Source: Oscillospiraceae bacterium (GTDB taxonomy: Bacteria; Bacillota; Clostridia; Oscillospirales; Ruminococcaceae). From it: 50,874 nt of DNA. Each line of letters begins with the position of its first letter. Position 1 is the stretch's first letter. Location of the stretch: contig WQYC01000018.1 of assembly GCA_009781425.1 (NCBI GenBank), positions 1 to 50,874 on the forward strand, written 5' to 3'. Made by a program: the position numbers and the translations under genes. The notes beneath the pieces were generated by a model. The model did no database searches. It had not been told where the DNA came from and saw only the letters and a program-made list of their open reading frames with translations. This document shows, piece by piece, positions 17,424 to 25,970 of this stretch.

Positions 17424-19163
17424 CTACATTTGCAAATCATATATTTCCCTGTAATAGCCGTTGTTTTTCACGAGCTCCTCGTGTGTTCCCGATTCTGCGA
17501 TTCTGCCGTCCTTCAAAACTATGATATTATCCGCGTCCTTGACGGACGAAATCCTCTGCGCGATAATAATTTTTGTGCAGTTGAAGTCGAGCTTCGCTAA
17601 GCTTTCCTGTATATGCCGCTCGGTTTCGAGGTCAACGGCTGAGGTAGTATCATCTAAAATCAGAATCGACGGCTTGATTGCGAGTGCGCGCGCTAAAGCT
17701 ACGCGCTGTTTTTGTCCGCCGGAAATTCCAACGCCGCGTTCGCCGATTATAGTATCGTAGCCTTCCTGCATTGCGCTTATGAAATTATGCGCATCGGCTT
17801 TTTCCGCGCAAGCGACAACATCGTCGAACGGCATTTCGGTGTTCCCGAAGGCGATACAGCCCTCGACTGCGTCCGAGTAAAGAAGCACCTCCTGCGTTGC
17901 CATACCGATTCCGCCGCGAAGCTCCTCAAGCTTCAGCATACGAATGTTTGTGCCGTCAACTTGAATTTCGCCCGCGCTGACATCGTGAATACGCGGAATT
18001 AAATTCACGAGCGTGGTTTTACCCGAGCCTGTTTCACCCATGACGGCAACTGTTTGCCCTGCTTCGATTTTGAAGCTGATGTCGGAAAGTGCATATTCTT
18101 TCCCGTATTTGAAGCTGACGTTTTTGAACTCAATTGCACCTTTTATTCTGCCGTTAATCGAAACCGCGTCAGTGCGGGTCGCGATTTTCGGGCGGTTGTA
18201 ATAAACCTCGATGATTTTGTTCGCAGAAGCCGTGAAGCGTTGCAGGTCATTGATTAACATTCCGAGCTGTTGAATCGGGAACGACATCGCCCAAATGAGC
18301 GAGAGGAAAACCGACAGCTCGCCGAGCGTTAATCTGCCGCTAATCGTAAACGCGCCGCCGACTAAAATCTGCACCACCATTAGCACGCCGTATGAGGATT
18401 CAAGGAAAGGGAAGAACCTCATCCACATGAGTGCTGCGTTCTGGTTGGCTTCCTTGTACTCCGCGTTCTTTTCGCCGAAGCGTTTGATTTCATAATCCTC
18501 ACGCGCAAAAGCTTTAATCACGCGGTTCCCCGAGATGTTTTCCTCTGCCGCCGTGTTAAGCTGAGAAAGCCGTTCGCGCAGGTTTATGTACATCGGCTTG
18601 ATTTTCTTGCTGAACAGCAGGGAAATCCCGAAAATAACAGGCGTAAGCGCGAGCAGGCAGAGAGCCATGAGCGGGTCAAGAATTAAAAAGTAAATCGTCA
18701 CGCTCGTGAAGATAATCGAGTTTTCAATCAGCCGCTTAATCACCCACGCGACAGAGTGGCGCACCATTTCTAAGTCCCCCGAAAGCCGCGTCATAATATC
18801 GCCGGTGCGGTAAAGATTATAAAAAGACGAGTCTTCGTTTTGCATATTGTCGTAAAGGTGCTTCCTCACGCGGTATAAAAGCCCCTGCGACGAGTGCTCG
18901 AACATCAGAGTTGAAACGTAAAATAAAGCAACGCGCACCAAAGAAAAGCCTAAAATGGCTACAAGAAGCCATAAAAGCAGGTCGCGTTGCTCTATAATGT
19001 TTTGCGCCGCGTTATCGTTGTCGATGAAGGTGTCGATAATCCGCTGTCTTAAAAAAGGATTTATAACGAACATGGACTGGTTGAGTAGTGCTAAAAAAAT
19101 CGTCACGATGTACATTGCGCGGTAGCCTTCAAGGTTTTTCCATAACCATCTTATTAAAAACAT
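17424..19163 (-). CDS. ABC exporter half-transporter, degenerate-site subunit
   Basis: 579 residues. Exporter membrane domain (about 15-310) then ATPase domain. Walker A GETGSGKT 376-383, signature ISGGQ 480-484. Walker B is ILILDD: the catalytic Glu is replaced by Asp505. The switch His is replaced by Gln536 (IIAQR). These two changes mark the non-hydrolysing site of heterodimeric exporters such as TM287/288, BmrC/D and LmrC/D, so this protein pairs with the canonical subunit at the end of the operon. First gene of the four-gene set. ATG at 19163 follows CCGGAGAAC. No promoter was seen in the 47 bases to the glycosidase gene upstream, so it may be read from there. Confidence 0.92.
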   Translation of the reverse strand: MFLIRWLWKNLEGYRAMYIVTIFLALLNQSMFVINPFLRQRIIDTFIDNDNAAQNIIEQRDLLLWLLVAILGFSLVRVALFYVSTLMFEHSSQGLLYRVRKHLYDNMQNEDSSFYNLYRTGDIMTRLSGDLEMVRHSVAWVIKRLIENSIIFTSVTIYFLILDPLMALCLLALTPVIFGISLLFSKKIKPMYINLRERLSQLNTAAEENISGNRVIKAFAREDYEIKRFGEKNAEYKEANQNAALMWMRFFPFLESSYGVLMVVQILVGGAFTISGRLTLGELSVFLSLIWAMSFPIQQLGMLINDLQRFTASANKIIEVYYNRPKIATRTDAVSINGRIKGAIEFKNVSFKYGKEYALSDISFKIEAGQTVAVMGETGSGKTTLVNLIPRIHDVSAGEIQVDGTNIRMLKLEELRGGIGMATQEVLLYSDAVEGCIAFGNTEMPFDDVVACAEKADAHNFISAMQEGYDTIIGERGVGISGGQKQRVALARALAIKPSILILDDTTSAVDLETERHIQESLAKLDFNCTKIIIAQRISSVKDADNIIVLKDGRIAESGTHEELVKNNGYYREIYDLQM

Positions 19164-19180
19164 AAGTTCTCCGGATTAGC

Positions 19181-19206
19181 GGGCAACCACACAGGGTCGC
19201 CCCTAC
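19181..19206 (-). repeat. GTAGGG-type hairpin upstream of the ABC operon
   Basis: On the minus strand GTAGGGGCGACC, six bases, GGTTGCCC: a stem of eight pairs including one G-T. It lies between the glycosidase stop and the ABC start, reading toward the ABC gene. Confidence 0.65.
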
Positions 19207-19210
19207 TTTT

Positions 19211-20677
19211 TTATTGTGCAGGCACACAAGGCTCGTAGCGAATCCTGATGTCCGGCAGCTTTGTTATTGTTGTGTAGCTGTTGATGTGCCAATCTGCGCC
19301 GTCAGCGGGATTATTCTCGCCGTTTGCGGGTGGTGCGAATATTTTAAGTGTCAGCTCAGTTTTGCCGCTGAGTCTGTTGTTGTAAAACGCCGACATTAAA
19401 TCTATAGTCTTAGCTTTCGGTGCTTTGTAGAACCATCTGCCGTTTATTTCGAGCATGAGATTCAATTCCTCTTCAAAAGTAACCTCGCAGAAGACAGGGT
19501 CGCTTTCAAAAGTGAGCGGAATTTCCAAGCCCTCGGCGTCCTCAAAGCCGCCCCAGCGCAGTTTAATCGGCAAATTCACTTCGCCTTTATTTTCAAAGGC
19601 GGGATAGAAATAATCCTCGGCGATGATTTCTTTGTAGGTTTGCATTACAGGCTGTGCGATTCCGATGTTAGAATCGGACGGGTCTTCGATTTCGAGACCT
19701 AATCTTCCGCGGTCACGGAACTGATAGAAAGTAAAGCCGGAAAACCAGTCCGCGCCACGACCGCCGTCGGGGCGAGGTTCACACCTTAACATATCAAGAA
19801 ATTCACGAACCATGTCTGCTTGCTCATACGCGCCTGTAACGTCGCCGTCAGCGTTGAATTCGCTCATTACCATAGGCTTCGCGACTCCGCCGTTGATTTC
19901 GCGGTAGCGTTCAAAGCTGCGCTTTGTAAGGTTGTAAATATCTGCGACATTTCTGCGGTTGTGCGAGTTTCCGCCCGCCTCTGCAACGTCGTAGGGCCAA
20001 CCCCAGTGCAGAGCCATGTATTTGTCAACTGACCAAATATCGGCAACGCGGACAGCTTCGGAAAATTCGGCTTCCTTTTCCATTTCTACAGCTTCAAGGT
20101 CTTCAATGCCGCCGATACAGAGAATCGTTTGAATATGCGGCGCGATTTGCTTTATAATTTTGTGGAAGCGCACGAAGAAGTCGGCGACCTCCTGATATGT
20201 ACAGCGTTTGTTAAAGGAAAACCAGTTTCCTGTCGCTTCGTGGTTGATTCTAAGCATTAACCGCCCGAACGTGGATAATTCTGTCGCGATTTTAATTAAA
20301 TGCTCGTCGGAAACATTCGGGTCGATGGTCAGCGTGAGAATTACGTCCTGCCCGTATTTTCTGATTTCACGCATACAGTCGAAGGTTTCGCTGCCTTCGG
20401 CAGAGCTTCCGCCGATTCCGCCTGTGTAAGGGAAATAATCGTCATAAGGATAATCCCACGCGAACTTTACGTCGGGGTGCGCGTGAACCACGCTCGCTCT
20501 CCCGGGCCAGCCGTCGTCGAGCGGATAGTAGCAGTACATAAGGTTAATGCCTCGGTGCGGTCTGCCGAGCGTGTTAAGAATATACCCCTGGCTTACATAT
20601 TCGCCGCGCTCCGAGCCGTCGCCGAGGTCAACCGCGCACTTCGCGGGGAGCATATTAATTTTATTAATTTTGTACAT
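19211..20677 (-). CDS. GH26-like clan A glycoside hydrolase, intracellular
   Basis: 488 residues. No signal peptide. The N-terminal two thirds read as a (beta/alpha)8 glycosidase: LMLRINHEATGNWFSF with Glu147 matches the acid/base region of GH26 mannanase-type enzymes (R-x-x-HE-x-x-G-x-WF), and MVMSEFNADG with Glu273 would hold the nucleophile on strand 7. About 375-488 is probably a beta-sandwich (IKLRWGGFE, VTFEEELNLMLEINGRWF). Start at 20677: GAGGAG lies eight bases before ATG; a longer frame lacks a ribosome site. It diverges from araA with touching -35 boxes, suggesting a role in arabinose-containing or mannan oligosaccharide use in the cytoplasm. Family assignment rests on two motifs only. 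Confidence 0.65.
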   Translation of the reverse strand: MYKINKINMLPAKCAVDLGDGSERGEYVSQGYILNTLGRPHRGINLMYCYYPLDDGWPGRASVVHAHPDVKFAWDYPYDDYFPYTGGIGGSSAEGSETFDCMREIRKYGQDVILTLTIDPNVSDEHLIKIATELSTFGRLMLRINHEATGNWFSFNKRCTYQEVADFFVRFHKIIKQIAPHIQTILCIGGIEDLEAVEMEKEAEFSEAVRVADIWSVDKYMALHWGWPYDVAEAGGNSHNRRNVADIYNLTKRSFERYREINGGVAKPMVMSEFNADGDVTGAYEQADMVREFLDMLRCEPRPDGGRGADWFSGFTFYQFRDRGRLGLEIEDPSDSNIGIAQPVMQTYKEIIAEDYFYPAFENKGEVNLPIKLRWGGFEDAEGLEIPLTFESDPVFCEVTFEEELNLMLEINGRWFYKAPKAKTIDLMSAFYNNRLSGKTELTLKIFAPPANGENNPADGADWHINSYTTITKLPDIRIRYEPCVPAQ

Positions 20678-20705
20678 AATTATTCTCCTCATACGTTTTA
20701 AATAC

Positions 20706-20735
20706 ATTGTATCATAAGGCGGGTGAATAAAGCAA
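20706..20735 (-). promoter_or_regulatory. Candidate promoter for the GH26-like gene
   Basis: Minus strand: TTGCTT (20730-20735), 18-base spacer, TACAAT (20706-20711) with a TG one base before the -10. Its -35 box directly abuts the -35 box of the araA promoter on the other strand. Confidence 0.55.
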
Positions 20736-20764
20736 TTGACAAAAATTACAAAATACTTTATAAT
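20736..20764 (+). promoter_or_regulatory. Strong sigma-70 promoter for araA-araD
   Basis: Perfect TTGACA (20736-20741), 17-base spacer, perfect TATAAT (20759-20764). About 45 bases of leader follow. No cre-like or AraR-like palindrome was recognised by eye. Confidence 0.88.
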
Positions 20765-20809
20765 TAAAGCGTTAAGTAAGCGAATTAAACGAAAGGCAGA
20801 AGAAGCGCT

Positions 20810-22270
20810 ATGAAATTTTGGTTTATAACAGGCTCGCAGTTTTTATATGGGGAGGAGACTCTCGCAAAGGTTGAACGCAACAGCCGCGAAATCGCAGAGC
20901 ATTTGAACGAGAAGCTTCCGTTCGCGGTCGAATATACAGACACTGTCAAGACAGAGAGCGGCGCGTTTGAGCTTATAAAACAGGCGAACTTCGACAGCGA
21001 CTGCGCGGGAATAATAATATACTGCCATACGTTTTCGCCGTCGAAGATGTGGATTGCCGCACTTAAAAGCCTGCAAAAGCCATACTTACATTTACATACA
21101 CAATACAACCGCGCAATCGACAACAACGCGATTGACATGGATTACATGAACCTGCACCAGTCTGCACACGGCGACAGGGAGCACGGCTTCATCGCGGCGC
21201 GGCTGAACATTTCGCGGGAAATTATTTCAGGGCATTTTAAAGATGCTGAAGTTTTAACGCAGATTGAAAACTGGCAGAGAGCAAGCGTTGGCGCGGCGTT
21301 TTCGAAAGTCTTGAAAATTGCACGCTTCGGCGATAATATGCGCGAGGTTGCAGTTACCGAGGGCGATAAGGTCGAAGCACAGTTAAAATTAGGCTGGCAA
21401 GTGAATACCTATGGTGTCGGCGGCTTGGTTGAGGAAATCAGCGCGGTTACAAGCGCGGAGGTTGACAAGAAAATCGCTGAGTACCGCGAGAAATACGAAT
21501 TTAATACCGATGATTCAGAAGCTGTCCGTGAACAGGCGCGCATGGAAATTGCTATGAAAAAAATTCTCGAGCGCGAAAATTGCCGCGCTTTCACGAATAC
21601 CTTCGAGGATTTATACGGCATGAAGCAGCTTCCCGGGCTTGCAACACAGAATTTAATGGCGCAGGGCTACGGCTACGGCGGCGAGGGCGACTGGAAAACC
21701 TCCGCGCTCGTTGCGGTTGCGAAGGCTATGATGAAAGACACGGATAAACCGTCAAGCTTCATGGAGGATTATACTTATGATTACGAAGCGGGCTTGATTC
21801 TCGGCGCGCATATGCTGGAGGTCTGCCCGACTATTGCAGATAATGCGGATAATAAACCGAAAATCGAGGTTCACGCCTTGGGAATTGGCGGCAAGAACCC
21901 GCCCGCACGCCTTGTTTTTGAGGGGCTTGCAGGAGCGGCGACTGTTGCTTCTTTGGTAGACATGGGGGGGCGATTTAGATTAATCGTGCAGGACGTTGAG
22001 TGCGTGAAGCCGATTAACACTTATCCGAACCTGCCTGTTGCGCGGGTCATGTGGAAGCCTGCGCCGAATCTTGAAGCAGGCGCGGAAGCGTGGATTCGTG
22101 CAGGGGGCGCGCACCATACCGTGCTGTCTTACGGCGTAAGCGCAGAAATGTGGCGCGTTTGGGCGCGGATTATGGAAGTTGAATTCGTGCATTTGAGTGC
22201 AGAAACTAATCTGCATACTTTAGAGCGCGACTTGGAACTCGGAGGTTTACTGTGGAAATTAAAGCATTAA
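20810..22270 (+). CDS. araA: L-arabinose isomerase
   Basis: 486 residues. Converts L-arabinose to L-ribulose with Mn2+. Starts with the family hallmark FWFITGSQFLYGEE. Metal and catalytic residues in their expected contexts: Glu292 (GGEGDWKTSAL), Glu319 (SFMEDYTYDY), His334 (GAHMLEVCPT) and the GGAHHTV pair His435/His436. ATG at 20810 follows GAAAGG. Overlaps the GTG start of araD by 19 bases. Confidence 0.96.
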   Translation: MKFWFITGSQFLYGEETLAKVERNSREIAEHLNEKLPFAVEYTDTVKTESGAFELIKQANFDSDCAGIIIYCHTFSPSKMWIAALKSLQKPYLHLHTQYNRAIDNNAIDMDYMNLHQSAHGDREHGFIAARLNISREIISGHFKDAEVLTQIENWQRASVGAAFSKVLKIARFGDNMREVAVTEGDKVEAQLKLGWQVNTYGVGGLVEEISAVTSAEVDKKIAEYREKYEFNTDDSEAVREQARMEIAMKKILERENCRAFTNTFEDLYGMKQLPGLATQNLMAQGYGYGGEGDWKTSALVAVAKAMMKDTDKPSSFMEDYTYDYEAGLILGAHMLEVCPTIADNADNKPKIEVHALGIGGKNPPARLVFEGLAGAATVASLVDMGGRFRLIVQDVECVKPINTYPNLPVARVMWKPAPNLEAGAEAWIRAGGAHHTVLSYGVSAEMWRVWARIMEVEFVHLSAETNLHTLERDLELGGLLWKLKH

Positions 22271-22935
22271 CAGCATTAAAAGAACGCGTCTTAGCGGCGA
22301 ATCTTGCACTTGTGAAGCATAATCTTGTAATTTTTACCTGGGGCAACGCTTCCGAAATTGACCGCGAGGCAGGGTTTGTAGCGATTAAACCGGGCGGCGT
22401 TGAATACGCCGAAATGACTGCTGAAGACATTGTAATCGTGGATTTAAACGGTAAGGTAATCGACGGAAAACTGAAGCCGTCCTCGGATACGCCGACACAT
22501 TTGGAATTATACCGCCGTTTTCCCGACATTGGCGGTGTCGCGCATACGCATAGCCGCTTCGCAACTGTGTTCGCGCAGGAAAAGAAATCTCTGCCGACTT
22601 ACGGAACCACGCACGCGGATTATTTCCACGGTGCAATTCCCTGCACGCGGGCTTTGACCGACGATGAAATTAACGGCGATTATGAGCTTAACACAGGGCG
22701 AGTTATCGCCGAATGTCACCCCGACCCCGTCGGAATCCCTGCGGTTTTCGTCGCAGGACACGCGCCTTTCACGTGGGGGAAAAGCGCGCAGGAAGCAGTG
22801 CATAATTCTGCAGTGCTTGAAGAAATTGCACTAATGGCACTTTTAATGCAACAAAAAGAGCCCGTATCACAGGCTCTTTCAGATAAGCATTATTTCCGTA
22901 AGCACGGCGCGAACGCCTATTATGGGCAAAAATAA
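22252..22935 (+). CDS. araD: L-ribulose-5-phosphate 4-epimerase
   Basis: 227 residues. Zinc class II aldolase-family epimerase making D-xylulose-5-phosphate. Seen: FTWGNASEID, KPSSDTPTH (Asp79), VAHTHSRFATVFAQ (His98 and His100), and AGHAPFTWG (His170), the expected zinc and catalytic set. The GTG start is preceded by GGAGG and lies inside the end of araA. A terminator-like stem AAAGAGCC/GGCTCTTT (22855-22879) lies within the last 30 codons. No araB is present. Confidence 0.95.
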   Translation: MEIKALTALKERVLAANLALVKHNLVIFTWGNASEIDREAGFVAIKPGGVEYAEMTAEDIVIVDLNGKVIDGKLKPSSDTPTHLELYRRFPDIGGVAHTHSRFATVFAQEKKSLPTYGTTHADYFHGAIPCTRALTDDEINGDYELNTGRVIAECHPDPVGIPAVFVAGHAPFTWGKSAQEAVHNSAVLEEIALMALLMQQKEPVSQALSDKHYFRKHGANAYYGQK

Positions 22936-22952
22936 CTGTCAATTATCCACTG

Positions 22953-24248
22953 TCAACTGTTCGACACCCAACCGCGTAATTTAACCGCGTTTGCCACACG
23001 CTCAATCGCAATCATGTACGCCGCGTCGCGCATATAAACGCCTTTTTCCTGCGCCAAGTCATAAACCGCGCGGAATGCCGAGGTCATTTTATATTCGAGT
23101 TTTTCAAGGACTTCTTTTTTGTCCCAGAAATAGTTCATGTTGCACTGAACCTGCTCAAAATAACTGCAAGTCACGCCGCCCGCGTTGCAGAGAAAGTCGG
23201 GCAGTAAGATTATTCCGCGCTCTTTTATAAGCGGGTCGCAGTCGGGGGTTGTAGGGCCGTTTGCACCCTCGCAGATAATTTTCACGCTCTTAGAAATATT
23301 CCCGAAAACTGCGGGTGTAATCTGATTTTCAAGCGCGCAGGGAATCAAAATATCAACGTCCTGTTTAAGCCATTCGTCGCCTGCGAGCACCTCGTAGCCG
23401 AGCGCGAGGGCTTTTTCTTTGTCGATGCTTCCGAATTTGTCTTTGATTGAAACTAATTCGTCGATATTGCACCCGCTTGCTTTTTTGAAGGTATAAGCGA
23501 CTTTATCAGCGTTGTTCCAGCAGGAAACAGCGATGATTTTACCGCCGAGCCCTGTGTACATCTGCGCCGCGTATTCTGCGACGTTGCCGAAGCCCTGAAT
23601 ACTCGCGGTGGTATCGGCAGGGGAGATGTTCATGCAACGAAGTAAATCCTTGAGCGTGTAAATTACGCCGTAGCCTGTAGCTTCCGTGCGTCCGAGCGAG
23701 CCGCCCATGCCCACGGGCTTGCCTGTAATCATGCCGGGGAAACGCCCGCCTGCGATTGTTTCATATTCGTCAAGCATCCAAAGCATATGCTGATTGTTGG
23801 TCATTACGTCGGGCGCGGGGACATCAACAAAAGGTCCTACGTTCTCGCCGAGCGCGCGGATATAGCCTCTGCAAAGCCGCTCCTGCTCACCTGCCGACAT
23901 GGTGCGCGGGTCACAAATTATGCCACCCTTGCCGCCGCCGAGCGGAATGTCAGCAACTGCACATTTCCAGGTCATCCACATGGAAAGCGCGCGGACTGTG
24001 TCAGCGGTTTCCTCGGGGTGAAAGCGGATTCCGCCTTTGCCGGGGCCGCGTGCATCATTGTGAAGCATACGGAAGCCTTTGAATGTTCTTGTAGTTCCGT
24101 CGTCCATTTTCACGGGAATCGAAACGTGATATTCCCTCATAGGCTGTCTCAAAAATTCCTTCATCGAAGTGTCTAAGCCGATAGTGTCGGCGACACCGTC
24201 GAACTGCGCCTGCGCGTTCTCAAACGGGTTGTAGCCTGTGTTTGCCAT
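22953..24248 (-). CDS. gdhA: Glutamate dehydrogenase (Glu/Leu/Phe/Val family)
   Basis: 431 residues, the hexameric catabolic-size class. Interconverts glutamate and 2-oxoglutarate plus ammonia. Seen: GPGKGGIRFHPEET (Lys71), catalytic Lys107 in PLGGGKGGI, the VPAPDVMTN segment and the Rossmann motif QGFGNVAEYAA. Start at ATG 24248: AGGAGG lies upstream and a promoter at 24285-24313; longer frames cross that promoter. Cofactor choice was not resolved. Convergent with araD, with only 17 bases between the stops and no strong terminator. Confidence 0.93.
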   Translation of the reverse strand: MANTGYNPFENAQAQFDGVADTIGLDTSMKEFLRQPMREYHVSIPVKMDDGTTRTFKGFRMLHNDARGPGKGGIRFHPEETADTVRALSMWMTWKCAVADIPLGGGKGGIICDPRTMSAGEQERLCRGYIRALGENVGPFVDVPAPDVMTNNQHMLWMLDEYETIAGGRFPGMITGKPVGMGGSLGRTEATGYGVIYTLKDLLRCMNISPADTTASIQGFGNVAEYAAQMYTGLGGKIIAVSCWNNADKVAYTFKKASGCNIDELVSIKDKFGSIDKEKALALGYEVLAGDEWLKQDVDILIPCALENQITPAVFGNISKSVKIICEGANGPTTPDCDPLIKERGIILLPDFLCNAGGVTCSYFEQVQCNMNYFWDKKEVLEKLEYKMTSAFRAVYDLAQEKGVYMRDAAYMIAIERVANAVKLRGWVSNS

Positions 24249-24284
24249 TCTTTTGTTCCTCCTGTTTATGTTTTGTACTTTAAG

Positions 24285-24313
24285 AGTATAGCATAATTTT
24301 GGTAAAATGTCAA
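24285..24313 (-). promoter_or_regulatory. Promoter for gdhA
   Basis: Minus strand: perfect TTGACA (24308-24313), 17-base spacer, TATACT (24285-24290). It overlaps the last bases of the upstream metallo-hydrolase gene, so gdhA can be controlled separately from the rlmN cluster. Confidence 0.82.
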
Positions 24314-24957
24314 TCGCGATAATTATAAATCGGATTACTTTTTTTCTCGCGCTCAATGCTTGTGCTCATGCCGTGTCCCGGGTAGACTTCAGTTTCGGGC
24401 GGCAGTGCAAAAAGCTTGTTTATAATTGAATCCGCGAGCTCTTTTTGGCTTCCGCCGGGGAAGTCGGTACGCCCGAAGCTGTCCGCAAAAAGCACATCGC
24501 CGCTAAATAAAACATTTTCGCTTTCAAAGTAGTAGCAAATCCCGCCCGCTGTATGTCCGGGGGTAGAAATTGCCTTGATTTTAAAGCCCGCAAGCTCTAA
24601 TATTTCGCCGTCGTCGAGTAAAATATCGGCAGTCACGGAGAGCGGCGTGCGCCCCATTTTCGCCGAGCCGTTGTAGTTCGGGTCGGTCAGAAAATATTCC
24701 TCGGCTTTTCCTGCGTAGACAGGCAGTTTTAAGGCTTCCTTCAAGCCGTTAACCGCACCGATATGGTCGAAATGCCCATGCGTGAGAAGAATCGCAACGG
24801 GTTTAATTTGCAGTTCTTCGCATTTTTCGGCTAAGTTATACGGGACGCCGGGGGCGTCGTCCCCTACTTCGGGGTCGATGATTAAGGCTTCATCGCCGTT
24901 TGCGACGATGTAAGTATTTGTGCTGACCATGCCGAGAATTTCTGTGATGATTTTCAT
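24310..24957 (-). CDS. Metallo-beta-lactamase-fold hydrolase, glyoxalase II-like
   Basis: 215 residues. Zinc hydrolase with THGHFDH (His60, His62, Asp64, His65), TPGHTAGG, FSGDVLF and YPGHG, the full binuclear site. This is the YcbL/YqgX-type short glyoxalase II-like group; thioesterase activity is likely, the natural substrate unknown. Its ATG overlaps the rlmN stop (ATGA), so the two are coupled. Confidence 0.88.
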   Translation of the reverse strand: MKIITEILGMVSTNTYIVANGDEALIIDPEVGDDAPGVPYNLAEKCEELQIKPVAILLTHGHFDHIGAVNGLKEALKLPVYAGKAEEYFLTDPNYNGSAKMGRTPLSVTADILLDDGEILELAGFKIKAISTPGHTAGGICYYFESENVLFSGDVLFADSFGRTDFPGGSQKELADSIINKLFALPPETEVYPGHGMSTSIEREKKSNPIYNYRD

Positions 24958-25970
24958 GTTTTGTTCCTTTCCGCGCGGAGCTGTCCGCAGGCGGCTTTCA
25001 GCTCACCGCCGAATTCCTTACGGACTACTGCTCTTATGCCGCTTTGAATTAAAATAGAGTAGAAGCTTTTTATTCTTTCCGCGCTTGAACGCGCGAAGCT
25101 CAGGCTCGTTTCGTTGTACGGAATTAAATTCACATAGCAGTTAATTCCGCGGACTAAATCTGCGAGCTCATGCGCGCAATCGTCGCTGTCGTTTACGCCG
25201 CTGAGCATGATATATTCGAGCGTTGTTTTCTTCTTTCGGGTTCTTGAAAAAGCTATTATTTTTTCGATACTATACGCGCTGTTCACGGGCATAATTCTGC
25301 TTCGGATTTCGTCGTTCGGCGCGTGCAGACTTATCGCAAGATTGCATGAAATTTCACTTAATTCATCGAGCTTCGGAAGTCCGCAGGTCGAAATTGTAAT
25401 ATGCCTCGGAGCGATGTCTAAGCCGTGCGGGTGCCCGATAATATTGATAAAATCCATGACGTTTTCAAGATTGTCAAGCGGCTCGCCGATACCCATAAGA
25501 GTTACGCGGCTGATTTTTTCGCCGAGGTTTTTTTCTGCTTCGAGCAACTGCAAAACCATTTCATATGCAAACAAATCCCGAATTTTATTTCCCGCGCCGC
25601 GCGCGGTTTTGGGTGCAGCGTCACGCTGCCCGGATTGGCAAAAAGCGCAGCTCATATTGCAGCCAACCTGCGTAGAAATGCAGAGCGCGTTGCCGTAGTC
25701 GTGCCGCATAAGTACAGCTTCAATTGCATTGTTATCATGAAGACCAAAAAGCAGTTTCACCGCGTTCGGGCAACTGCTTTTTTCTATGATTTTAATACTT
25801 TCAAAAGTAAAATCGTGCTGAAGCATTTCAGTAACTCTCGGACTCAATTCAAAGTCAGAGGTGCGTTTTTTATACAGCGCGTTGTAGATGATTTTCGCCT
25901 TGGCTTTATTCTCGCCGCGCTCGGAAAAATACGCTTCCAGAGCGGGAAAGGTCATGTTGTAAATGTTCAT
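24954..25970 (-). CDS. rlmN: 23S rRNA (adenine2503-C2)-methyltransferase RlmN, radical SAM
   Basis: 338 residues. Methylates A2503 of 23S rRNA (and A37 of some tRNAs). Radical SAM cluster CNMSCAFC with Cys104, Cys108, Cys111; ISTQVGC just before it, MGIGEPLDNLENV, RHITISTCG, LAISLHAPND and the C-terminal KAACGQLR with the resolving cysteine. The ATG shares one base with the stop of the HD-GYP gene (TAATG). A Cfr-type resistance enzyme is less likely given the housekeeping length and motifs. Confidence 0.93.
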   Translation of the reverse strand: MNIYNMTFPALEAYFSERGENKAKAKIIYNALYKKRTSDFELSPRVTEMLQHDFTFESIKIIEKSSCPNAVKLLFGLHDNNAIEAVLMRHDYGNALCISTQVGCNMSCAFCQSGQRDAAPKTARGAGNKIRDLFAYEMVLQLLEAEKNLGEKISRVTLMGIGEPLDNLENVMDFINIIGHPHGLDIAPRHITISTCGLPKLDELSEISCNLAISLHAPNDEIRSRIMPVNSAYSIEKIIAFSRTRKKKTTLEYIMLSGVNDSDDCAHELADLVRGINCYVNLIPYNETSLSFARSSAERIKSFYSILIQSGIRAVVRKEFGGELKAACGQLRAERNKT

